Shown here: piece by piece, positions 33,377 to 39,264 of the stretch
Position numbering within the stretch: the first letter of the stretch is position 1
Layout: each line of letters starts with the position of its first letter
Source of the DNA: an uncultured Clostridia bacterium
GTDB taxonomy: Bacteria > Bacillota > Clostridia > Christensenellales > Aristaeellaceae
Direction of reading: 5' to 3'
Length of the DNA: 39,264 bases
Assembly: GCA_934670175.1 (NCBI GenBank)
Contig: CAKUOX010000019.1
Location: forward strand, 1-39,264
Translations under genes and position numbers: made by a program
The notes under the pieces: generated by a model
Told to the model about the DNA's origin: nothing
The model's database searches: none
The model's input: the letters and a program-made list of their open reading frames with translations, nothing else

Positions 33377-34573
33377 ATGGAGCTTAATCCGAACATGCGC
33401 TATCGCGCTGGCGCCGGCGGCGACATGCTGTCCGTGCTGGGCTACGGCTGCATGCGCTTTAGCCGCAGGGGTGCGGGCATCGATCTCGAAAAAGCGAAAG
33501 CTGAGCTGCGCGAGGCCATTGAGGGCGGCGTAAATTATCTGGATACGGCGTACATCTACCCCGGCAGCGAGGCGGCCGTGGGCAAAATTCTGGAAAGCAC
33601 CGGCCTGCGCGATCGCGTGTACATCGCCACGAAACTGCCGCAATATCTGATCAAATCCCGCGCGGGCATTGAAAAGACCTTCCGCGAGGAGCTTTCACGC
33701 CTGCGCACCGACCACATCGACTATTACCTGATGCACATGATCACGGACGCGGCGTCCTGGCGCAAGCTGGAGGGACTGGGCATCCGCGAATGGATCGCCG
33801 AAAAGAAGCTCAGCGGCGAAATTCGCCACATCGGCTTTTCCTTCCATGGCAGCACGGACATCTTTCTGGAGGTGCTCAACGCCTACGACTGGGACTTCTG
33901 CCAGATCCAGTATAACTATATGGATGAGCACAGCCAGGCGGGGCGGCGCGGGCTGGAGGCGGCGCAGGCAAAGGGCGTGCCGGTAATCATCATGGAGCCG
34001 CTGCGGGGCGGCCGGCTGGTGAGCATGCTGCCCAAGGTGGCGCAGGCGCGCATCGCCGCCAACCCGCGGGGCTATACCGCCGCGCAGTGGGCGCTGAACT
34101 GGCTTTGGAACCAGCCGGGCGTCACCTGCGTGCTCTCGGGTATGAACAGCCTGGAAATGGTGCGTGAGAACCTGAGATCCGCCGCGCAGGCGCAGGCGGG
34201 CATGCTGACGGACGAGGATCTGAAGCTGATTGACGAGATTCGAAATGACCTGAACGGCGCCAACCGCGTGGGCTGCACCGGCTGCGGCTACTGCATGCCC
34301 TGTCCGCAGGGCGTAGACATTCCCGCCGCGTTCCGCTGCCTGAACGACATCGAGATCAGCGGCAAATTCGCAGCGCTGAAATCCTACTGGCAGGTCACCG
34401 CCATCCGGCAGACGCCGGGCAGCGCTTCGCGCTGTATCGGCTGCGGCAAGTGCGAGCGCCACTGCCCGCAGGGACTGCCGATCCGCGAAAAGCTGAAGGA
34501 GGCCGCGCGCGAGCTCGAGCCGCCCATCTACCGCGCGGTGTGCTGGCTGGTGCAGCGCTGGAAGCCCTGGTAA
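33377..34573 (+). CDS. Aldo/keto reductase with C-terminal ferredoxin-type domain
   Basis: A 398-residue oxidoreductase. The TIM-barrel aldo/keto reductase part shows the catalytic tetrad D56, Y61, K86 and H120. The C-terminal part has two 4Fe-4S cysteine clusters: CTGCGYCMPCP (about residue 299) and CIGCGKCERHCP (about residue 354). This fused architecture is common in anaerobic Firmicutes; the clusters suggest electron input from ferredoxin rather than only from NADPH. The substrate is unknown. GGGAGG stands before the ATG. It follows the MATE gene closely. Confidence 0.93.
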   Translation: MELNPNMRYRAGAGGDMLSVLGYGCMRFSRRGAGIDLEKAKAELREAIEGGVNYLDTAYIYPGSEAAVGKILESTGLRDRVYIATKLPQYLIKSRAGIEKTFREELSRLRTDHIDYYLMHMITDAASWRKLEGLGIREWIAEKKLSGEIRHIGFSFHGSTDIFLEVLNAYDWDFCQIQYNYMDEHSQAGRRGLEAAQAKGVPVIIMEPLRGGRLVSMLPKVAQARIAANPRGYTAAQWALNWLWNQPGVTCVLSGMNSLEMVRENLRSAAQAQAGMLTDEDLKLIDEIRNDLNGANRVGCTGCGYCMPCPQGVDIPAAFRCLNDIEISGKFAALKSYWQVTAIRQTPGSASRCIGCGKCERHCPQGLPIREKLKEAARELEPPIYRAVCWLVQRWKPW

Positions 34574-34600
34574 ATTCAAATTCGTATCGAGGTGCTGAAA

Positions 34601-35395
34601 ATGTACAATGACAATTCTTCCCGCACGGATCGACTGTTCAAAACGAATCCGGTCATCCGCCACATCGTGGATACGGACGCGCGCGCCTACGAAAGCGGGC
34701 GCGCCACCTATCGCGGCATCGCCAACAAGACGATCCTGCTGATGCTCTTTACGCTGCTGGGCTACGTCGCCTATTGCGTACTGTCGCAGCGCATATTTGC
34801 GCGCATGACGGGTGCGGAGGTGCTCACGCTGGGCGCGGCGGGCGTGCTGGCGCTGGTGTGCTCGTTCGTCGCCACGCTGTCGGTGGGCGCTTCCCCCATC
34901 GCCGGCCCCATCTATTGCGTCAGCGAGGGTTACCTGCTGGGCTATGTCTCGGTAACGCTGCTGGCGGGCTACGAATGGATATCGATGTTGGCGGTCATCC
35001 TGACGGCGCTGACGGTAGCGGTCATGGCCGTGATGTTCGCGCACGGCATGATCCGCGCCAACGATCGCTTCCATACAGTGCTGCGCGCCGTATGCGTCAC
35101 GCTGATCAGCTACGCGGTCATCAGTCTGATCGGCATGCTGCTGCCCTTTACCGCGGTCTATATGCGGCTGATCTTCGCCAACCCCATGCTGGGTATCCTC
35201 TCGTCGCTGATGGGCGCGGTCATCGCCGCCATGTTCCTGATCTCGGATTTTGAGACCATCGCCAACACAGTGGAATACGGCCTGCCCGAGCAATACGAAT
35301 GGCCCGCCGCATTCGGCCTGGCGTTCACGGTGATCTGGCTGTATATGAAGATTCTGAACCTGCTGATCCGCATCTACGGCCGCAGAAAGGATTGA
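34601..35395 (+). CDS. Bax inhibitor-1/YccA-type integral membrane protein
   Basis: A 264-residue protein with about seven membrane helices beginning at residue 44. The segments VSEGYLLGYVSVTLLAGYE, LIFANPMLGILSSLMGAV and the late acidic SDFETIANTVEYGLPEQYEW match the Bax1-I-like/YccA group (PF12811). These form putative pH-sensitive calcium leak channels or protease modulators; the role in bacteria is largely unknown. I chose the ATG at 34601 because GAGGTG stands six bases upstream; a GTG at 34592 lies inside that ribosome site. It is close behind the reductase gene, so co-transcription is likely. Confidence 0.85.
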   Translation: MYNDNSSRTDRLFKTNPVIRHIVDTDARAYESGRATYRGIANKTILLMLFTLLGYVAYCVLSQRIFARMTGAEVLTLGAAGVLALVCSFVATLSVGASPIAGPIYCVSEGYLLGYVSVTLLAGYEWISMLAVILTALTVAVMAVMFAHGMIRANDRFHTVLRAVCVTLISYAVISLIGMLLPFTAVYMRLIFANPMLGILSSLMGAVIAAMFLISDFETIANTVEYGLPEQYEWPAAFGLAFTVIWLYMKILNLLIRIYGRRKD

Positions 35396-35403
35396 TCGCT
35401 TTC

Positions 35404-35433
35404 CCCTCGAGGCGCGCCGAGCCGCCCCGAGGG
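35404..35433 (+). terminator. Terminator after the Bax1/YccA-type gene
   Basis: CCCTCG (35404-35409) pairs with CGAGGG (35428-35433), with GGCG/CGCC pairing inside, followed by ATTTTC. It is a moderate terminator ending the MATE-reductase-YccA transcript. Confidence 0.6.
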
Positions 35434-35464
35434 ATTTTCAGCCCGAAGCATAACGGAGGCCGAT

Positions 35465-35833
35465 ATGGATATCTACGAATTCTGCAGCGCGGTCGTTGCG
35501 CAGGACGCGCCGAAGCTGCGGCAGTTTTTCCACCGGGACGCCGTCATAAACTGGCCCTGCACGAACGAGCGCTTCACGGTCGAGGAATACATCGCCGCGA
35601 ATTGTGAATACCCCGGAAGCTGGGACGGCGAGGTGGAGCGCGTCGAAACCCTTGGCGAAATGACCATCGCCGTTGTAAACGTCTATCCGAAGGACAGGAG
35701 CGCATCCTTCCACGCGGTATCCTTCATAAAAACCGCCGATGGAAAAATCGCCTCCATGGATGAATACTGGGCGGACGATGGCGAAGCGCCGCAGTGGCGG
35801 CGGGAGATGCACATCGGCAGCGCGATCAGATAG
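35465..35833 (+). CDS. NTF2-like (SnoaL-type) small protein
   Basis: A 122-residue protein with the NTF2-like pattern: an N-terminal helix (YEFCSAVVAQDAPKLRQFF), a strand with DAVINWPCTNERFTVEEYI, and long later strands (ERVETLGEMTIAVVNVY and HAVSFIKTADGKIASMDEYWAD). Such proteins bind small ligands or act as isomerases; the conserved DEYW end is typical of polyketide-cyclase-like SnoaL relatives. ACGGAGG stands before the ATG. No enzyme context points to a substrate. Confidence 0.78.
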   Translation: MDIYEFCSAVVAQDAPKLRQFFHRDAVINWPCTNERFTVEEYIAANCEYPGSWDGEVERVETLGEMTIAVVNVYPKDRSASFHAVSFIKTADGKIASMDEYWADDGEAPQWRREMHIGSAIR

Positions 35834-35919
35834 GCTGCTGCGTTCGCTTCTTTGGTACATTCGGCGGCTTCTGCAAGGAACCGCTGCTGGTTTTTATATC
35901 CTAAAATCTATTATTCCTA

Positions 35920-35948
35920 TTGACATTATAGGCTATAATAGACATACT
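35920..35948 (+). promoter_or_regulatory. mnmA: Promoter region of mnmA
   Basis: TTGACA (35920-35925) is followed after 17 bases by CATACT (35943-35948). A perfect TATAAT lies in between (35934-35939), but only a poor hexamer stands 17 bases before it. One of the two overlapping arrangements is probably used; the sequence does not decide which. Confidence 0.55.
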
Positions 35949-35987
35949 GAGCAAATCAGAAAATACGAAAACGGAGGCTGAAACGAT

Positions 35988-37079
35988 ATGGCGAACGACA
36001 GGCGCGCGCTGATCGCCATGAGCGGCGGCGTAGACAGCTCCGTATGCGCGCTGCTGATGCGCGCGGCGGGCTATACCTGCAAGGGCACAACCATGCGCCT
36101 CTACCGCAACGCGGATATTGGCCTGAGCCAGTATCACGGCTGCTGCACCCAGAGGGACATCGACGATGCGGCCGACGTGGCCTTCACGCTGGATATGCCC
36201 TTTCACATATTGGATTACACGGCGGAATTCCGGCAGGCGGTCATTGAAAAATTCATATCCACCTACGAAGCGGGCGGCACGCCCAACCCCTGCATCGACT
36301 GCAACCGCAGCCTGAAGTTCGGCGCGCTGTTGAGCTACGCCGCCGAGCATGGCTTCGACTGCGTGGCGACTGGCCACTACGCGCGCATTCAGTACGACGC
36401 CGCGTCGGGGCGCTATCTGCTGCGGCGTGCGCTGGACGCGAGCAAGGATCAGAGCTATGTGCTCTACATGCTGACGCAGGCGCAGCTGGCGCGGCTGCGC
36501 TTCCCGCTGGGCGACCATACCAAGGCGGAGGCGCGCGAAATGGCGGCTGCAGCAGGCCTGTGCAACGCCCGCAAGCACGACAGTCAGGACATATGCTTCG
36601 TGCCGGACGACGATTATGCCGCCTTCATGGAGCGCAGCCGCGGCCTGACCTATCCTGCAGGCAATTTTGTGGATCTTTCGGGCGCGGTGGTCGGGCGCCA
36701 TCGCGGTGCGGTACGCTACACGATCGGCCAGCGCCGCGGGCTCGGTCTGGCGTTGGGCGCGCCGGTGTATGTGTGCGCGCGGCGCATGGCGGACAACACC
36801 GTCGTCGTCGGGCCGGAGCGCGCGCTGTATGCCCGCGCGCTGCTTGCGGACGAGGTGAACTGGATCCCCTTCGACGCGCCAACCGAACCGCTGCGCGTGA
36901 TGGCATGCACGCGCTACCGCCACGCTCCTCAGCCCGCCACGGCGCACATAACTGAGGACGGCCTGCTTTACTTGGAATTCGACGCGCCGCAGCGCGCGAT
37001 AACGCCCGGCCAGGCCGTGGTGCTCTACGATGGCGATCTGGTGCTCGGCGGCGGCACCATACGGGAGGTACTCAAATGA
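35988..37079 (+). CDS. mnmA: tRNA-specific 2-thiouridylase MnmA
   Basis: A 363-residue enzyme that puts sulfur on U34 of Lys, Glu and Gln tRNAs. The PP-loop ATP site is MSGGVDSSV (11-19). The catalytic cysteine pair is C102 (in GGTPNPCIDCNR) and C203 (in DSQDICFV). The tRNA-binding GHYARI and C-terminal barrel (TIGQRRGLGLALGAPVYV) are present. ACGGAGG stands before the ATG. It overlaps the next gene, a cysteine desulfurase, by ATGA, which gives a direct source of persulfide sulfur. This resembles the known YrvO-MnmA pair of Bacillus, with gene order reversed. Confidence 0.97.
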   Translation: MANDRRALIAMSGGVDSSVCALLMRAAGYTCKGTTMRLYRNADIGLSQYHGCCTQRDIDDAADVAFTLDMPFHILDYTAEFRQAVIEKFISTYEAGGTPNPCIDCNRSLKFGALLSYAAEHGFDCVATGHYARIQYDAASGRYLLRRALDASKDQSYVLYMLTQAQLARLRFPLGDHTKAEAREMAAAAGLCNARKHDSQDICFVPDDDYAAFMERSRGLTYPAGNFVDLSGAVVGRHRGAVRYTIGQRRGLGLALGAPVYVCARRMADNTVVVGPERALYARALLADEVNWIPFDAPTEPLRVMACTRYRHAPQPATAHITEDGLLYLEFDAPQRAITPGQAVVLYDGDLVLGGGTIREVLK

Positions 37080-38206
37080 TCTATCTGGACTATGCGGCGG
37101 ATGCGCCCGTGGAGCCCGAGGTGCTGGCGCGCTTCTGCGAAATGACCAGCACGCCCGATTGCCTGCGCTTCGGCAACCCAAACGCGGCGCATGCGGCGGG
37201 TCGGGCGGCGCGCGCCGAAATGGCGCGCATTGCCGAATCTATTGCCGCCATGCTGGGCGCGCAGCCCGACGAGGTGATCTTCACATCGGGTGCGACGGAG
37301 GCGAACAACACCGCCATCAAAGGCATCGCGCAGGCGCGCGGCGGCGGGCACATCATTTCCACGCCGCTGGAGCACGCCTCGGTGCGCGCGTGTCTGGATT
37401 ATCTGAGTGCGCACGGCTGGCAGATCGATCTGCTGCGGCTGATGCCCGACGGGCAGGTCGATCTCGACCATCTGGCGGAGCTGCTGACCCCCGAAACGGC
37501 GCTCCTGGCCATAAGCGCGGTGGATAGCGAGCTCGGCACGATCCAGCCGCTCAACGAGATCCGTACGCTGCTGAACGCTTACCCAGGCTGCCGCCTGCAT
37601 GTGGACGCGACACAGGCCGTTGGCAGGATCCCCATCCGCTTCGACGGCATCGACACGCTCGGCCTGTCGTTTCATAAATTCGGCGGCATCAACGGCAGCG
37701 GCCTGCTGCTCAAGCGCAGAAATGTCGAAATGGAGCCGCTGCTGCACGGCGGTGCGGGCGCTTCGGCGTTCCGCAGCGGTACACCTGCGCTGGCGCTGGC
37801 CGCTGCGGGCGAAACGGCGCTGCGGCTGGCGCTGGAAAACCGCGCGGCACATTTTGAGACCGTCGCAGCGCTGATCCGGCGGCTGCGCGCGGCGCTACTG
37901 GAGCGCCCCGGCGTTCGGCTGAACAGCCCTGAAGGGGCGATCCCCCATATTCTGAACCTAAGCGTGGACGGCGTGCGCGGCGCGCGCTTTCAGCAGATGC
38001 TCGACGAAATGGGCGTGTGCGTATCGGTCAAATCGGCCTGCGCCACGGACGGTGCGCCCTCGGCGGCCGTGCTTGCGCTGTGCGGCGACCGCCGAAACGC
38101 GCTTTCATCCTGGCGCGTCAGCCTGAGCCACCTGACCACCGATGCGGAGCTCGACTGCTTTCTGGCGGCGTTCGACGCCTGTTGCCGGCAGCTCCTGCCG
38201 CATTGA
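37076..38206 (+). CDS. Cysteine desulfurase (NifS/IscS-type, probable MnmA partner)
   Basis: A 376-residue PLP enzyme. It has SGATEANN (71-78), H100 over the PLP ring, DATQ (177-180), the PLP lysine K201 in SFHKFGG, RSGT (233-236), and the catalytic cysteine C322 in SVKSACATDG. The loop after the lysine reads GGINGSGLL instead of the common GPKGVGALY, so it is a diverged member. Translation is coupled to mnmA by ATGA, which supports a dedicated YrvO-like role in tRNA thiolation rather than general Fe-S assembly. No IscU or SufU gene is adjacent. The dispersed hairpin repeat begins five bases after its stop. Confidence 0.93.
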   Translation: MIYLDYAADAPVEPEVLARFCEMTSTPDCLRFGNPNAAHAAGRAARAEMARIAESIAAMLGAQPDEVIFTSGATEANNTAIKGIAQARGGGHIISTPLEHASVRACLDYLSAHGWQIDLLRLMPDGQVDLDHLAELLTPETALLAISAVDSELGTIQPLNEIRTLLNAYPGCRLHVDATQAVGRIPIRFDGIDTLGLSFHKFGGINGSGLLLKRRNVEMEPLLHGGAGASAFRSGTPALALAAAGETALRLALENRAAHFETVAALIRRLRAALLERPGVRLNSPEGAIPHILNLSVDGVRGARFQQMLDEMGVCVSVKSACATDGAPSAAVLALCGDRRNALSSWRVSLSHLTTDAELDCFLAAFDACCRQLLPH

Positions 38207-38210
38207 ACAT

Positions 38211-38276
38211 AGCTTGTCAAAAAAGATTTTGACAAGCTGGGTGGACGGGGAAGCACGCTCCCCCGCCACTGCCACC
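38211..38276 (+). repeat. Dispersed hairpin repeat, copy 2
   Basis: Same two-hairpin unit as at 16223-16285. The first stem is AGCTTGTCAAAA (38211-38222) with TTTTGACAAGCT (38227-38238). The second stem and tail share GTGGACGGGGAAG and GCTCCCCCGCCACTGCCACC with copy 1. Compared with copy 1, the outer T-A pair of the first stem is G-C here, so both arms changed together and the fold is kept. Confidence 0.82.
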
Positions 38277-38281
38277 TTAGT

Positions 38282-38308
38282 ACTCAGATATTGATACAAT
38301 ATCTGAGT
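38282..38308 (+). terminator. Terminator after the cysteine desulfurase gene
   Basis: ACTCAGATATTG (38282-38293) pairs perfectly with CAATATCTGAGT (38297-38308) around an ATA loop, then GCTTCATTTTTGC. It ends the mnmA-desulfurase transcript just after the repeat unit. Confidence 0.8.
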
Positions 38309-38653
38309 GCTTCATTTTTGCATATTTGAGTGCTGTGTGACGCAAAAGCAGGGATTAAAGGGGAGAAATAGAGCATGTTTGCCACTGAAAATGCCGGACT
38401 TACGATTTTGTAATTCAAAATGAATCATATCGTTCATTCTGAACACCCCTATGAAACGACCAATTTTCGGTTCAGACTACTCATGTTGCCGATTTAAGGG
38501 GGCAAATTTGCACCCCCTTTCATGTTTGAAATATTGAAATAAAGTTAAGGTGGATATGCGTTACAGCCTAATAATCGAAAACGTTCATGGTTAAAACGCA
38601 CTATGAAATAACGCGATATTCCTAAGGAAAGAGATGCACCGCATATGGATAAA
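38309..38653. other. Gene-free stretch next to the recombinase
   Basis: No gene is supported here. A frame of 41 residues on the minus strand (38312-38437) and one of 12 residues on the plus strand at about 38374 lack family features. A hairpin AAGGGGG/CCCCCTT occurs at 38496-38519. This may be the outer, non-coding end of the mobile element that carries the recombinase gene. Confidence 0.35.
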
Positions 38654-38694
38654 AATAGACTACTCACATGCCTTGATAAAGTGAATAGTCTATT
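38654..38694 (-). terminator. Terminator of the serine recombinase gene
   Basis: AATAGACTA (38654-38662) pairs with TAGTCTATT (38686-38694). Read leftward the stem is followed by TTTTTATCC. It begins six bases after the recombinase stop codon. Confidence 0.75.
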
Positions 38695-38700
38695 CTGCCT

Positions 38701-39264
38701 TTAGTCTGGTTCCTGTTCAATCGATATCGAGCCGTCTTCGCTGATTTTCAGCTTTGCCCTGTATTGCGTTTTCTTCCGGTGCGCGCCGTTCTCATCGAAT
38801 TCGATATTGCTGCGACGCTCTCGTTCTTTCTGCACATCATCAAACTGTTCGCTCGAGATGATTCCTTCGTGGTGCATGGACAGCATATAGCGACGACGTG
38901 GCAAATCCTTCGGCGCGTCGCTCATCGTTGGGGCCGTCGCTACGGAGTTTCCGCGGTACTTCTCGTTTTCGAGCATGAGATCGATGGAACGGCGACACCA
39001 TTTTGTCTTCCCAGATGGGGAGGTGATCCCTCTCTGCTCAAGTTCGCGCATGATGCCGAGTATGCTCAGACCATCCAAATATAAATTAAAAACCAGTTTT
39101 ACAACTTCAGCTTCTTCCTGAACAATGACAAACTCACCGTTCCTGTCGAGCTTGTATCCATAACAGGGGCGGGAATAGAGTTTCGAGGTGCCATCCTTAA
39201 TCTTATGCTGGATTGAAATTGCCAGGTTGTCGTGATTGCTTTCCCGTTCGCTTTGGGCAACAGC
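38701..39264 (-). CDS. Large serine recombinase, C-terminal part (runs off the window)
   Basis: 187 residues are visible without a start; the frame is open to the right edge. The first residues AVAQSERESNHDNLAISI match the long helix after the catalytic domain. The Recombinase domain (PF07508-like) follows: RPCYGYKLDRNGEF, SILGIMRELEQRGITSPSGKTKW and ENEKYRGN, then HHEGIISSEQFDDVQKERERR. The catalytic serine domain lies outside the window. The protein ends in a charged tail (IEQEPD) without the cysteine zinc ribbon and coiled coil that many large serine integrases have, so it is a short form or truncated. It probably belongs to an integrated element extending to the right. Confidence 0.88.
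   Translation of the reverse strand, partial: AVAQSERESNHDNLAISIQHKIKDGTSKLYSRPCYGYKLDRNGEFVIVQEEAEVVKLVFNLYLDGLSILGIMRELEQRGITSPSGKTKWCRRSIDLMLENEKYRGNSVATAPTMSDAPKDLPRRRYMLSMHHEGIISSEQFDDVQKERERRSNIEFDENGAHRKKTQYRAKLKISEDGSISIEQEPD

Noticed and set aside
33695..35293. 532-residue open frame on the minus strand
   Set aside because: It spans two plus-strand genes antisense and has biased His/Asp/Arg composition only.

Overview
The window looks like chromosomal DNA from a GC-rich gut-type Firmicute of class Clostridia. I infer a relative of Christensenellales/Aristaeellaceae, with moderate to low confidence. The basis is the mix of Clostridia-type housekeeping genes (recR, ybaB, guaA, purA, purB, mnmA), RbsABC-like sugar transporters, good Shine-Dalgarno sites, near-consensus sigma-A promoters, and several secreted proteins whose signal peptides end in A-M-A/E or A-L-A/E without a clear lipobox.

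Layout. 1-1.2 kb: tRNA-Pro(TGG) and the ybaB-recR pair, all on the minus strand. 1.5-4.0 kb: a secreted UshA-type 5'-nucleotidase and a flavoprotein with an iron-sulfur-type cysteine motif. 4.1-7.9 kb: sugar ABC operon 1 (binding protein, fused ATPase, one permease) behind a perfect TTGACA-17-TATAAT promoter. 7.9-12.7 kb: a minus-strand, lower-GC mini-island with an AbiH-type abortive infection gene, an MmeI-like (type IIL) restriction-methylation fusion, and a frameshifted remnant of a phage large terminase. 13.0-18.0 kb: purine genes guaA (minus), purA and purB (plus); eight consecutive hairpins fill the purA-purB gap. 18.2-24.7 kb: a six-gene MacAB-like operon with an anchored adaptor, an ATPase, a MacB/FtsX-type permease, and two paralogous secreted adaptor-like proteins on either side of a secreted protein with 13 copies of a six-residue Pro/Thr/Glu repeat. 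25.1-31.9 kb: sugar-type ABC operon 2 (cyclase-family hydrolase, binding protein, two permeases, fused ATPase) and a LacI-family regulator; two LacI-type operator candidates lie at its promoter. 31.9-35.8 kb: MATE transporter, ferredoxin-type aldo/keto reductase, Bax inhibitor-1/YccA-type membrane protein, NTF2-like protein. 35.9-38.2 kb: mnmA overlapping a cysteine desulfurase by ATGA, a tRNA 2-thiouridine pair. 38.2-39.3 kb: a second copy of the hairpin repeat seen after purA, terminators, and the C-terminal part of a large serine recombinase running off the right edge, probably the end of another mobile element.

The most unusual items are the six-gene export-like operon with three adaptor-type proteins, the dispersed hairpin repeat with compensatory base changes, the hairpin array between purA and purB, and the cyclase-containing transport operon of unknown substrate. 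All functions are read from motifs by eye; no database search was possible.
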